DNA of 64,000 nt from Mycolicibacterium sp. P9-22 (GTDB lineage Bacteria > Actinomycetota > Actinomycetes > Mycobacteriales > Mycobacteriaceae), in the NCBI RefSeq assembly GCF_008329585.1, contig NZ_NPKP01000007.1, positions 62,001 to 126,000 on the forward strand, written 5' to 3'. A program made the translations under genes and the position numbers. Every line of letters begins with the position of its first letter. Position 1 is the first letter of the stretch. Below the pieces are notes generated by a model. That model saw nothing but the letters and a program-made list of their open reading frames with translations, was not told the DNA's origin and made no database searches. Below, piece by piece: positions 16,028 to 25,120 of the stretch.

Positions 16028-16456
16028 TCAGCCGTACGTGGCATCCAGAAAGCGGCCGCGCACCTCGGGCGAGGGGATGGGGCAGCTGTCGTACTTGCCG
16101 CCCACGTGGTACCGCACGGCCGCGAACGCCGCGTAGAGCCGGTCCCGGACGAACGCCGGTATCACCCGTGCCGCTGTCGCCAGCTTCCAATAGCCGCCGA
16201 GGTAGTCGGCCACCTGCAGCAGCGCTGCCGACTCGGTGCTCACGGTCTCCGCCGGCCCGCCGGGGTCGCGGACGAAGACCACCGAATCCAGGCCCGCCAA
16301 CCGTGGGTGGCGGGCGATGACGTCACGCGCGAAATCGCTGTCCAGGGCGGCGAAGCGGAGAGTTCCGTGCCGATCGAATCGAAGGATGGTGCGTACGGCG
16401 CCGTTGCACACTCCGCACACACCGTCGTACAGCAATACCGGCGGGGTTGCGTCCAT
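16028..16456 (-). CDS. DCC family thiol-disulfide oxidoreductase (DUF393)
   Basis: The 142-residue protein starts at ATG 16456, immediately before the hallmark LLYDGVCGVCNG, the thioredoxin-like CxxC site in its DCC context. FAALDSDFARDV and VFVRD fit the family. A 198-residue reading from 16624 extends into the next gene and is unlikely. Members are predicted small thiol-disulfide oxidoreductases of unclear substrate; the C-terminal RFLDATYG lies beyond the core fold. Confidence 0.83.
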   Translation of the reverse strand: MDATPPVLLYDGVCGVCNGAVRTILRFDRHGTLRFAALDSDFARDVIARHPRLAGLDSVVFVRDPGGPAETVSTESAALLQVADYLGGYWKLATAARVIPAFVRDRLYAAFAAVRYHVGGKYDSCPIPSPEVRGRFLDATYG

Positions 16457-16529
16457 GCCACGAGTATTACCCGCTGTAACCCATCCGCACACCGTCGAGA
16501 CGGATCCCGGAGGTGTCGTCCACCCAGGA

Positions 16530-17633
16530 TCAGCAGCCTTCGCCGGTCGCCGCCGCCGACGACTCGATGACATCGGACACCTCGCCGCGGCGTGCCCAGG
16601 CGGCGCGCTGACGCATGGCGCCATTGCCCTGTTCGTAGATGCGGGTCAGCTCGTCGGTGACGACGTCGAGGTCACCGACTGCGCGTAGCGCCGGGCTGAC
16701 CCGGTCGACGAGCGCGCGCAGCACGTCGATGGCCGGCGCTGTGCCCGGAACGTTCCCGAAGGGGTCGACCGCCGGGCCGTCAATGCCGTAGCGAGCGGAA
16801 TTCCAGTATGCCGCAGCCAATTCGTGCGCCCGGATATCCGGGACGGGGACTTGGTGCTTGTCCTCTTCCAGGACCGTCATGACCGCGGCTCGGGTGAGCG
16901 CGGCGTGCAGCACCGTCTCGCCGACCGTGGCGGGCACGTCGGCGACCCGCACCTCGACGGTCGGGAACTTCTCGGACGGGCGGACGTCCCAATAGACCAT
17001 GCCGTCGTCCAGCATCACGCCGACGTCCTTCATCCGCTGCACCGAGTCGTCGTAGTCGCCTGCCGAGTCGAAGTGCGGTGGCGGCCCGGCGCTGGGCCAG
17101 CGCGACCACAGCACCCGGCGCCAGCTGGCATAGCCGCTGTCCGCGTTGCGGTAGATCGCCGAATTCGCGGTCAATGCCAGCAGCAGCGGCAACCAGGGCC
17201 GCAGCCGGTTGCTCACCCGGATCGCGGCGTCCCGGTCCGGCACCGCCACGTGCACATGACATCCGCAGATCCCCTGCTCGTGCGCGACCATGCCGAATCG
17301 GTCCGCGATTCGGCGGTAACGCTCCGAATCGGTGATCGGGAAATGCTGCGGCAGCGTCGGCGGCAATCCGACGGCCAACAGCCGGGACCCGGCGGCCTCG
17401 GCGGCCTCACCCGCCACCCGCCGTAATCGGTGCAGCTGAGACCGCAGGTCGGCGACGGTCCCGCAGACCTCCGTGGCCGTCTCGACCTGACAGCTGGTCA
17501 GTTCCAGCTGCAGATCCACCCCGTCGGCCTTCGCACGCTCGGCGACCCGGGTATTGAACGGGACCGGTTCACCCGAGTCCGGATCGACGAGAAGGAATTC
17601 CTCCTCCACACCGAAGGTGGGATGGCTGGACAT
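16530..17633 (-). CDS. Carboxylate-amine ligase, YbdK / glutamate-cysteine ligase 2 family
   Basis: The 367-residue protein begins FGVEEEFLLVDPDSG, the GCS2 signature, with LELTSCQVETATEVC and EQGICGCHVHVAVPDR (ATP/metal-binding His region) following. These enzymes have weak gamma-glutamylcysteine ligase activity, and the natural product is often unknown. Mycobacteria make mycothiol rather than glutathione, so a housekeeping glutathione role is unlikely; EgtA-type function in ergothioneine is usually in a different, larger family member. It ends 73 bases before the DCC gene start, on the same strand. Confidence 0.85.
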   Translation of the reverse strand: MSSHPTFGVEEEFLLVDPDSGEPVPFNTRVAERAKADGVDLQLELTSCQVETATEVCGTVADLRSQLHRLRRVAGEAAEAAGSRLLAVGLPPTLPQHFPITDSERYRRIADRFGMVAHEQGICGCHVHVAVPDRDAAIRVSNRLRPWLPLLLALTANSAIYRNADSGYASWRRVLWSRWPSAGPPPHFDSAGDYDDSVQRMKDVGVMLDDGMVYWDVRPSEKFPTVEVRVADVPATVGETVLHAALTRAAVMTVLEEDKHQVPVPDIRAHELAAAYWNSARYGIDGPAVDPFGNVPGTAPAIDVLRALVDRVSPALRAVGDLDVVTDELTRIYEQGNGAMRQRAAWARRGEVSDVIESSAAATGEGC

Positions 17634-17742
17634 GATCTCCCCGAACGGTTGACCCGGCGGCGGCCCAGGGGTCCCTGCGCGCTAGGTGGACTGCCCGTTT
17701 TCCGGCGTCGCCAAACGGGCGACCGATTCCCAGCGCCCCGCG

Positions 17743-19179
17743 CTACGGCGTGGCGGGGATGAGCGGCGGCACGAAGTCGAATGTCATGCCGAGCAGCCAT
17801 ACCAGCACGAGGACCACCGGTAGGTGAAAGATGAACTGCAGGAACGTGAATCCGACCAGATCCCGGGCTCGCAGCCCGAGCACCGCCAGCAGCGGCAGCA
17901 TGAAGAACGGGTTGATCAGGTTCGGCAGCGCCTCGGCGACGTTGTAGATCTGCACCGTCCAACCCAGGTTCATCTGCACATCGGTTGCCGACTGAATGAC
18001 ATAGGGCGCCTCGACCAGCCACTTGCCGCCGCCGGAGGGGATGAAGAGTCCGAGGACCACGGTGTAAAGGGCGATGACGACGGCGAACGCCCCGCCGCCG
18101 ACGCTGGTGAACACCTGCGCGAGCAGGTCGGAAACGGTGTGGCCGCCGCGGCCTTCGGCCTTGGTCAGGATTGCTGCCATCGCGGCGTAGAGCGGGAACT
18201 GGACGAGGATGCCGCCGGTGGCGGGCACCGCCTTGGCGACGGCCTGCAGGAACCTGCGGGGTGTGCCGTGCAGCACCAGTCCCAGGATCAGAAACACCAG
18301 GAGATACCCGTTGAGGCTGCTCACCACCGTCAACACCGGCTTGGAGAACAGCTGGGATACAAGCCATCCCAACGTCATCAGGCCCGCGAGGACGGGCAGC
18401 ACCCGGCTGTATTCGAGCCACTCCCCCGGGCGCGAGCGAGGCGGCACCTCTTCGGTCTGGTCGTCGAGGTCCACGTCCAGATCCGCCGCGGTCTTGATCG
18501 CCGCGCCTCTGGGTGCAGAGAGGTGCGCGATCGCCACCGTCAACGCGATGAGGATGGCGCAGGTCAGAAGCGACTGCCAGGTGAAGATCGTGGTGCCGAA
18601 GTCGAGCACCCCGGTGATCTGCAGCAGCTCGTCGGGCAGCGAGCCGGCGGTCGCCTGCAGCTGCGCGGCCGAGGAGGACATCCCCAGCGCCCACACCGCG
18701 CCCAACCCCATGAACGCCGCGGCGCCGAGCGCACGGTAGTCCACCCGCAGATCGGTCCGCCGCGCGATCGCCCTGGCCAGCAGACCGCCGAACACCAGGC
18801 TGAGCCCCCAGTTCAGGAAGGAGACCGACATGGACAGGAAGGCAACGAAACTCACCGCGCTGCTGGCTGATCGGGGCACCGTGGCGAGCCGTTCGATCAG
18901 CCTGGCCACCGGCGGGCTGGTGGCCACGACGTAGCCGGTCAACACCACCATGGCCATCTGCAGGGTGAAAGCGGTGAGATCCCAGAAGCCGTCACCGAAG
19001 GCGTCGACCACCGTCTGCGGCGACGATCCGTTGGACAGCGCGGCGACGGTGACGACAACAACACCTGCCAGCGCGACGACATAGGCGTCCGGGAACCACT
19101 TCTCTGTCCAGCCCGCCAGCGACTGGGCGACCCGGGCCAGCCCCTTCTCCGATCGCGGCCCTTCGGTAGCCGTTGTCAT
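17743..19179 (-). CDS. Short-chain fatty acid transporter, AtoE family
   Basis: The 478-residue membrane protein starts at ATG 19179 (GGGAGA upstream); the reading to 19464 is excluded for lack of support. It has about a dozen hydrophobic segments and AtoE-type signatures: WTEKWFPDAYVVALAG at the N-terminus, NWGLSLVFGGLLARAIARR, IPSGGGKWLVEAPYV and NLINPFFMLPLLAVLGL. AtoE carries acetoacetate or short-chain fatty acids with protons. No catabolic partner genes lie beside it. Confidence 0.85.
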   Translation of the reverse strand: MTTATEGPRSEKGLARVAQSLAGWTEKWFPDAYVVALAGVVVVTVAALSNGSSPQTVVDAFGDGFWDLTAFTLQMAMVVLTGYVVATSPPVARLIERLATVPRSASSAVSFVAFLSMSVSFLNWGLSLVFGGLLARAIARRTDLRVDYRALGAAAFMGLGAVWALGMSSSAAQLQATAGSLPDELLQITGVLDFGTTIFTWQSLLTCAILIALTVAIAHLSAPRGAAIKTAADLDVDLDDQTEEVPPRSRPGEWLEYSRVLPVLAGLMTLGWLVSQLFSKPVLTVVSSLNGYLLVFLILGLVLHGTPRRFLQAVAKAVPATGGILVQFPLYAAMAAILTKAEGRGGHTVSDLLAQVFTSVGGGAFAVVIALYTVVLGLFIPSGGGKWLVEAPYVIQSATDVQMNLGWTVQIYNVAEALPNLINPFFMLPLLAVLGLRARDLVGFTFLQFIFHLPVVLVLVWLLGMTFDFVPPLIPATP

Positions 19180-19276
19180 ACGCCGTCTCCCCTCTCCCGC
19201 GCTCAGTATCGACCCCTCGGGAATCCGCGAGTGGAGAACGGGCATGGAAATGCGCCCGGCTGGGCATCCCGCCGGC

Positions 19277-19423
19277 ATGACCGACAACTCGGAAACGCCC
19301 GGCCCCGACGAGCGGGACGAGGACCCGAAACCTCCCGGTCCCACCGACCAGGGCCGCACCGGCGGGATGGCCACCCGGGAGGTGGCCCCGGACGTGGTGG
19401 AAAAGCACCGGGACGGTGTTTGA
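19277..19423 (+). CDS. Predicted 48-residue hydrophilic protein
   Basis: ATG 19277 opens 49 codons: MTDNSETPGPDERDED at the start and EVAPDVVEKHRDGV at the end. It is all hydrophilic, rich in Asp, Glu, Pro and Gly, and probably disordered. Third-position GC is high as in real genes here. The TGA at 19421 overlaps a possible TTG start of the next small ORF (TTGA). No clear ribosome site, so support is moderate. Confidence 0.4.
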   Translation: MTDNSETPGPDERDEDPKPPGPTDQGRTGGMATREVAPDVVEKHRDGV

Positions 19424-19452
19424 CGCCCACGGTTCCGGAGCACCCACCCGAC

Positions 19453-19608
19453 ATGGAACAGCACAGCCGTCCGTCACCCGTGCCGAAAGACGCCACCGAG
19501 GTCACCGAGGATCAGGCCCGACAACAGGAATTGCAGAACCACAAGAACGACGACCCGCAGGCTCCCGGCCGGCACCAGGACCGCCACCAGATCGCCGACG
19601 AGACGTAG
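19453..19608 (+). CDS. Predicted 51-residue hydrophilic protein
   Basis: From ATG 19453 (or TTG 19420, overlapping the preceding stop) runs a charged, Gln-rich sequence with EVTEDQARQQELQNHKNDD in the middle and a His/Asp-rich tail. No hydrophobic segment or known motif. It ends 19 bases before the FUSC transporter gene, so the two small ORFs may lead that operon. Confidence 0.42.
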   Translation: MEQHSRPSPVPKDATEVTEDQARQQELQNHKNDDPQAPGRHQDRHQIADET

Positions 19609-19627
19609 CGGCCGGCGGACCCACCCG

Positions 19628-20773
19628 ATGCGAGTCCTGCGAGCCCTCGCCATCGACCGCGACACCGCGCTGGTCCTGGCGAAGTGCGTCATCGCGGGAA
19701 CCGCCGCCTGGACATTGGCGACGGAGGTCTTCCACGCCACTCATGCCACCTTCGCGGCGTTCTCGGCGATGCTGCTCATGCACCAGACCATCGCCGAGTC
19801 CGTGGAGAAGGCTGTGCACTACACCGCGGCGGTGCTGCTCGGGATCGGGCTGGTCGGCGCGGCCGTCCTGCCCTGGGGTGCGCGGCCGTGGTTGCTCCCG
19901 GTCATCTTGGCGGTGACACTTGTCCTCGGCAGATGGCGCCGACTGGCGGACCAGGGCTTCAATGTCACGGTCGCCGCGGTCTTCGCCTACGGAGTGTTCG
20001 CCGCGCCCACGGCGGGTGGGCAACCACTGGTCCTGCTGCGCGACCTCGCCGCCATGGTTGCGCTCGGTGCCGTCGTCGCCGTCATCACCAACCTCGTCAT
20101 AGCCCCGCCGTTGCGGTACCGCAGCGCCTCAGCCGCCGTCGAGGGGTACTTCCAGGCCGTGGCTGGGCTGCTCGGGGACGAGGCCGACGGGCTGCGCCCC
20201 GGAGCTCCCGATGAGGATGCCACCAGCGAGTGGCATCGACGCGCTGAGGATCTGCCCCGGATGGCGGCGCAGACCCGCAGCATCATCGACCACGCCTGGG
20301 AAACGCACAAAATGAACCCTCGCAGGCTGCTCGTCGGCGACCGGAGCGCCCTGAACGTCTACCGGATCACCGTCCACGGTGTCGATCGCATCGCCGACCA
20401 GCTCCGGTCCGTCACGGCAGGCCTGTACCGTGTCGCCCGCGAACGGGATCGCGGGCAAGATCTACAGGAGTTGCCGCACAACGTGTTCCACCAGCGCTAC
20501 GCCGATGTGCTCACCACCGTGCGCGGCGCGGTGGAAACAGCGGCGACAATTCACTCGGTGGCGGACCTGCACTCGGGTGACCCCCTCGCCGACGCTTGTG
20601 ACCGTTGCGAACGCGCCCTGCGCCTGCTCGGCGTCACCGCCGACAGCCACCATCTGGACCTGCCCGACGACTGGGCGCTCCACGGTGCGCTCTACACCGA
20701 CGCGGCGCGACTGTGCGAAGAGGTCCAGGCGCTGCGTCAGGCCCTGTGCGACAGCGTTCCGCGGCATCGGTGA
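19628..20773 (+). CDS. FUSC/ArAE-family membrane exporter
   Basis: The 381-residue protein has about six membrane segments in residues 15-165 (AKCVIAGTAAWTLATEVF, AAVLLGIGLVGAAVL, LPVILAVTLVLGRW, AVFAYGVFA, LAAMVALGAVVAVITNLVIA) and a helical cytosolic half with His/Arg-rich stretches. The order fits the FUSC / aromatic acid exporter-like family (YccS, AaeB, plant ALMT relatives), which exports aromatic or organic anions. The first half alone matches; typical bacterial full-length proteins have two such halves, so it may dimerise. Confidence 0.78.
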   Translation: MRVLRALAIDRDTALVLAKCVIAGTAAWTLATEVFHATHATFAAFSAMLLMHQTIAESVEKAVHYTAAVLLGIGLVGAAVLPWGARPWLLPVILAVTLVLGRWRRLADQGFNVTVAAVFAYGVFAAPTAGGQPLVLLRDLAAMVALGAVVAVITNLVIAPPLRYRSASAAVEGYFQAVAGLLGDEADGLRPGAPDEDATSEWHRRAEDLPRMAAQTRSIIDHAWETHKMNPRRLLVGDRSALNVYRITVHGVDRIADQLRSVTAGLYRVARERDRGQDLQELPHNVFHQRYADVLTTVRGAVETAATIHSVADLHSGDPLADACDRCERALRLLGVTADSHHLDLPDDWALHGALYTDAARLCEEVQALRQALCDSVPRHR

Positions 20774-20931
20774 CCGGGAGCCGGCCTGCACCGCAGAAGT
20801 GACGTTGATGACGTCGTACTGCGATTCTTCATGGCTATACCCCGGTTACCGGCACGGATGCGCGGAGATGTCGGTTTCGCGGACTACCATTTCTCCGGCA
20901 ATCCCACCCGGCCAGACGGAGAGAACGAGCA

Positions 20932-22965
20932 GTGAGTTACAACGCCGCAGACATCACCGAGCTCGACGATGTCCAGCACACGCGCCTGCGGCCGGCGGTG
21001 AATCTGGGTCTCGATGTGCTCAACACCGCGCTGCGCGAGTTGGTCGACAATGCCATCGAGGAGGTGGCCGACCCCAGTCACGGCGGGTCATGCGTCACCA
21101 TCACCCTGCACGCCGACGGGTCGGTCAGCGTCGCCGACGACGGCCGGGGCCTTCCCGTCGACTCCGACCCCGTCACCGGCAAGAACGGCATCGTCAAGAC
21201 TCTCGGCACCGCACGGGCCGGCGGCAAGTTCTCCGCGCACTCCGATGCCACCAGCACCGGCGCCGGCCTGAACGGAATCGGCGCCGCGGCAGCGGTGTTC
21301 ATCTCGGCACGCACCGACGTGACCGTCCGTCGCGCCGGCAAGACGTATCTGCAGAGCTTCGGCGCGGGCTACCCCGGTTCGTTCGAGGGTAAGGATTTCG
21401 ATCCGGACGCGCCGTTCACCCGCGCGGACGCCCAGAAACTGCGCGGCACCGGTAACCGCAAGCCGGACGCGCACGGCACCACGGTGCGCATCCTGTTCGA
21501 CCCCGTCGTGGTGCCCGATTCGACCGTGGACGTCGGCGAGGTGTTGCTGCGCGCGCACGCCGCGGCGCGGATGTCCCCCGGCGTGCAGCTGACGGTGATC
21601 GACGAGGGCTGGCCCGGCGAGGAGGTGCCTGCAGCACTGCTCGAACCGTTCAGCGGCCCGTGGGGCAGCGACACCCTGCTCGACCTCATGTGCACCGCCG
21701 CGGGCACTCCCCCACCCGACGTCCGTGCCGTCGTGGAGGGCCGCGGCGAATACACCACCGGCCGCGGACCCACCCCGTTCCGCTGGTCCCTGACCGCGGG
21801 GCCGGCCGAACCGGCCACGGTTGCCGCGTTCTGTAACACGGTGCGCACCCCGGGCGGCGGGTCCCACCTGACAGCCGCCATGAAGGGCCTGTCCGAAGCG
21901 CTGGCCGACCGCGCTTCCCGGATCCGCGACCTGGGCCTGGCCAAAGGCGAGGACGGCCCGGAACCACAGGATTTCGTGGCGGTCACCGCACTGGCCGTCG
22001 ACACCCGCGCCCCCGATGTGGCGTGGGACTCCCAGGCCAAGACCGCGGTGTCCTCGCGGTCGCTGAACCTGGCGATGGCCCCGGACGTGGCGCGCAGCGT
22101 CACCATCTGGGCGGCCAATCCGGCCAACGGCGACGCGGTGTCGCTGTGGACCAAGCTCGCGCTGGAATCGGCGCGGGCGCGGCGCAGCGCCGAGGGCGCC
22201 AAGGCGCGGTCCCGGGCGGCGTCGAAGGCCAAGGGGCTGGGCACCAACCTGTCGCTGCCCCCGAAGCTGCTGCCCAGCCGGGAGACCGGACGCGGATCGG
22301 GGGCCGAGTTGTTCCTGTGCGAGGGCGACTCGGCGCTGGGCACCATCAAGGCCGCCCGCGACGCCACCTTCCAGGCCGCCTTCCCACTGAAAGGCAAGCC
22401 GCCCAACGTCTATGGGTTCACCGTCAACAAGGCCCGGGTGAAGGACGAGTTCGATTCGATCGAACGCATCCTGGGCTGCGGGGTGCGTGAGCACTGCGAT
22501 CCCGAACAGTGCCGCTATGACCGCATCCTGTTCGCCTCCGACGCCGACCCCGACGGCGGCAACATCAACTCCAGCCTCATCTCGATGTTCCTGGACTTCT
22601 ACCGGCCGTTGATCGAGGCCGGGATGGTGTACGTCACGCTGCCACCGCTGTTCGTGGTCAAGGACGGCAATCAGCGCATCTACTGCCAGGACGAATCCGA
22701 GCGGGACACCGCGGTGGCTCAGCTCAAAGCCACCTCCAAACGCAAGGTGGAGGTGCAGCGCAACAAGGGCCTCGGCGAGATGGACGCCGACGATTTCTGG
22801 AACACCGTGCTGGATCCGCAGCGGCGCACCGTTATTCGGGTGCATCCCGATGACGGCGAGGCCAGGCTGCACCACACTCTGTTCGGTGGGCCCCCGGAGG
22901 GCCGGCGCACGTGGATGGCCGATATCGCCGCCCGTGTCGACACCGCCGCGCTGGACCTGAGCTAG
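20932..22965 (+). CDS. Type II topoisomerase subunit B (GyrB/ParE-like, TopoM-type)
   Basis: GTG start, 677 residues. The GHKL ATPase shows ELVDNAIEEV, DDGRGLP and GLNGIGAAAA; a transducer domain follows. The TOPRIM domain starts at LFLCEGDSALGTIKAARD and has the DxD metal site in FASDADPDGG. A GyrB tail is present (VQRNKGLGEMDADDFW). Mycobacteria normally have one type II enzyme, gyrase, so this is an extra enzyme; it resembles M. smegmatis TopoM, described as atypical. The partner A subunit starts 10 bases downstream. Where gyrase has DADVDG, this has DADPDG. Confidence 0.85.
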   Translation: MSYNAADITELDDVQHTRLRPAVNLGLDVLNTALRELVDNAIEEVADPSHGGSCVTITLHADGSVSVADDGRGLPVDSDPVTGKNGIVKTLGTARAGGKFSAHSDATSTGAGLNGIGAAAAVFISARTDVTVRRAGKTYLQSFGAGYPGSFEGKDFDPDAPFTRADAQKLRGTGNRKPDAHGTTVRILFDPVVVPDSTVDVGEVLLRAHAAARMSPGVQLTVIDEGWPGEEVPAALLEPFSGPWGSDTLLDLMCTAAGTPPPDVRAVVEGRGEYTTGRGPTPFRWSLTAGPAEPATVAAFCNTVRTPGGGSHLTAAMKGLSEALADRASRIRDLGLAKGEDGPEPQDFVAVTALAVDTRAPDVAWDSQAKTAVSSRSLNLAMAPDVARSVTIWAANPANGDAVSLWTKLALESARARRSAEGAKARSRAASKAKGLGTNLSLPPKLLPSRETGRGSGAELFLCEGDSALGTIKAARDATFQAAFPLKGKPPNVYGFTVNKARVKDEFDSIERILGCGVREHCDPEQCRYDRILFASDADPDGGNINSSLISMFLDFYRPLIEAGMVYVTLPPLFVVKDGNQRIYCQDESERDTAVAQLKATSKRKVEVQRNKGLGEMDADDFWNTVLDPQRRTVIRVHPDDGEARLHHTLFGGPPEGRRTWMADIAARVDTAALDLS

Positions 22966-22975
22966 GAAGAATGAC

Positions 22976-25120
22976 GTGACCGCCACCCTGGATGTTCCTG
23001 AGCAGAACCAAGATATGGTGCTCGACCAGAGCGCCGATGATTACTGGAATCACTACCAGCTGACGTTCGCGCTCTACAGCGTCAGCGACCGCGCCATCCC
23101 GTCGGCGTTCGACGGGCTCAAACCCGGCCAGCGACGCCTGCTGTACCAGATGCACGATTCGAGGCTGCTGCCCGGAAACAAGCCGCAGAAATCCTCGAAG
23201 GTGTGTTCGGCCGTCACCGGCAACCTGCACCCGCACGGCGGCGCGTCCATGTACGGGGCCGCGGCACTGATGGCCGCCGAGTTCCAGCGCGTGAAAGTTA
23301 TTGACGGACAGGGTGCATTCCCGCGCATCCAGGGTGACATCCCCGCCGCCGACCGGTACACCGAGATGCGGTTGTCCGCGCCCGGTGCCGCACTGACCGC
23401 CGAGCTCGACGACCACGCCGTGCCGATGGTCTCCACGTTCGACGGTGAGTGGATCGAACCGACCATGCTGCCCGCCCAGTGGCCGGTGCTGCTGTGCAAC
23501 GGCGCGGTCGGCATCGCCGAGGGGTGGGCCACCAAGGTTCCCGCGCACAACCCGCGCGAGATCATGGCCGCCTGCCGAGCACTGCTGGCCCGGCCGAACA
23601 CCACCGACGACACCTTGATGAAGCTCATCCCGGGCCCGGACTGGGGCTGCGGGGCCTCCGTGGTGGGCACCGCCGGTCTGCGCGAGTACATCACCACCGG
23701 GCGGGGCCAGCTCACGGTGCGTGGCACGGTGTCGGTCGACGGAAAGAACGTCATCGTCACCGAACTGCCGCCCGGTGTCGCGAGTAACACTGTGCAGGAA
23801 CGCATCCGGGCGCTGGTCGAATCCGGGGAGATGTCGGGTGTGGCCGACATGTCCGATCTGACCGACCGCCGCAACGGGCTGCGCATCGTGGTCACCGCGA
23901 AGCGCGGGCACAGCGCCGAGACGATTCGCGACCAATTGCTTGCCCTGACCCCGTTGGAGTCCACCTTCGCGGCCAGCCTGGTCGCGCTCGACGAGGACCG
24001 GGTACCGCGCTGGTGGACCGTGCGGGAGCTGATCGGCGCGTTCCTGCACCTGCGCGACTCAGTGGTGTTGCGCCGCAGCGAGTACCGGCTGGAGAAGGTC
24101 ACCGCGCGCCGTCACCTGGTTTCCGGGCTGATGCTGATCCATCTGGACATCGATGCCGCGGTGGCGGTGATCCGCGGGTCCGACACCGTCGATGACGCCC
24201 GCCGCGGCCTGCAGGACCACTTCTCGATCGATGAGGAGCAGGCCAATTACGTGTTGGCGCTGCAACTTCGTCGATTGACGAAGCTCGACGTCATCGAGCT
24301 TCAGGCCGAAGCAGACAAGCTGGACGCCGAATTCCTCGAGCTCACCGAGCTGGTGACCAATCCCGATGCGCGCCGAAAGGTGATCGACAAGGAGCTGGTG
24401 GAGACCGCCAAACTGTTCAAGGGTCCCGAGTTCGACCGGCGCACCGTCCTGGACGCCGACGCCACCCCCGTTTCGGCAGGCGCCGACGACGACGGGCCCC
24501 GCGAACGGAAGGTCAACGCCGCCTGGCGACTCGACGACCGCGGCGTGTTCTCCGACAGCCACGGCGAACTGCTCACCTCGGGCCTGGGCTGGGCGGTGTG
24601 GACCGACGGGCGGATCAAGTTCACCAACGGCGGCGGTCTGCCCTACAAGATCCGCGATATCCCGGTGGCGCCCGATATCACCGGGCTGCTGGCGTCCGGT
24701 GTGCTGGCCGACGGCTACCACCTGGCGCTGGTGACGCGACGCGGGAAGGTGCTGCGGATCGACCCGGCCGCGGTCAACCCGCAAGGTGCGGCGGGTAACG
24801 GTGTGGCTGGGGTGAAGCTCGCCGCCGACGGCGATGAAGTCATCGCGGCGCTGCCGGTCACGTGCGGTAACGGGGAAGCCATCCTGTCCATATCCGAAAA
24901 GGGCTGGAAGGTCACCGAAGTCGCCGATATCCCGGTGAAGGGGCGCGGCGGCGCCGGCGTCGGGTTCCACCCGCTCGTCAACGGGGAGAGCGCCCTGGTC
25001 TCCGCGACGATCTCGGCGACCGGGTTCGTGCGCGGTAAGCGGTCGGTGCGTGCCGAGAAGCGCGCCAAGGCCTCGATCAAGGGCTCCGGTGCGGATGTGG
25101 CGCCGGGCGGTGCGCAGTGA
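22976..25120 (+). CDS. Type II topoisomerase subunit A (GyrA/ParC-like, TopoM-type)
   Basis: GTG start behind GGAAGA, 714 residues, shorter than GyrA (~840). The breakage-reunion domain has DGLKPGQRR, HPHGG and active-site Tyr128 in AADRYTEMRL. At the quinolone contact positions (Ser83 and Asp87 in E. coli GyrA) it has Ala90 and Gly94, so it should bind quinolones poorly. The C-terminal 200 residues give a weakly GyrA-like beta-propeller region (LVTRRGKVLRID) without the gyrase GyrA-box being recognisable. It should nick and rejoin DNA with subunit B; without the GyrA-box it may decatenate or relax rather than supercoil. Its end overlaps the convergent methyltransferase by 44 bases. Confidence 0.85.
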   Translation: MTATLDVPEQNQDMVLDQSADDYWNHYQLTFALYSVSDRAIPSAFDGLKPGQRRLLYQMHDSRLLPGNKPQKSSKVCSAVTGNLHPHGGASMYGAAALMAAEFQRVKVIDGQGAFPRIQGDIPAADRYTEMRLSAPGAALTAELDDHAVPMVSTFDGEWIEPTMLPAQWPVLLCNGAVGIAEGWATKVPAHNPREIMAACRALLARPNTTDDTLMKLIPGPDWGCGASVVGTAGLREYITTGRGQLTVRGTVSVDGKNVIVTELPPGVASNTVQERIRALVESGEMSGVADMSDLTDRRNGLRIVVTAKRGHSAETIRDQLLALTPLESTFAASLVALDEDRVPRWWTVRELIGAFLHLRDSVVLRRSEYRLEKVTARRHLVSGLMLIHLDIDAAVAVIRGSDTVDDARRGLQDHFSIDEEQANYVLALQLRRLTKLDVIELQAEADKLDAEFLELTELVTNPDARRKVIDKELVETAKLFKGPEFDRRTVLDADATPVSAGADDDGPRERKVNAAWRLDDRGVFSDSHGELLTSGLGWAVWTDGRIKFTNGGGLPYKIRDIPVAPDITGLLASGVLADGYHLALVTRRGKVLRIDPAAVNPQGAAGNGVAGVKLAADGDEVIAALPVTCGNGEAILSISEKGWKVTEVADIPVKGRGGAGVGFHPLVNGESALVSATISATGFVRGKRSVRAEKRAKASIKGSGADVAPGGAQ

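Noticed and set aside
21088..22986. 632-residue antisense open frame over topoisomerase subunit B
   Set aside because: The sense strand has a clear GyrB-like protein; the antisense frame has no family motif and a high-GC composition typical of shadow frames.
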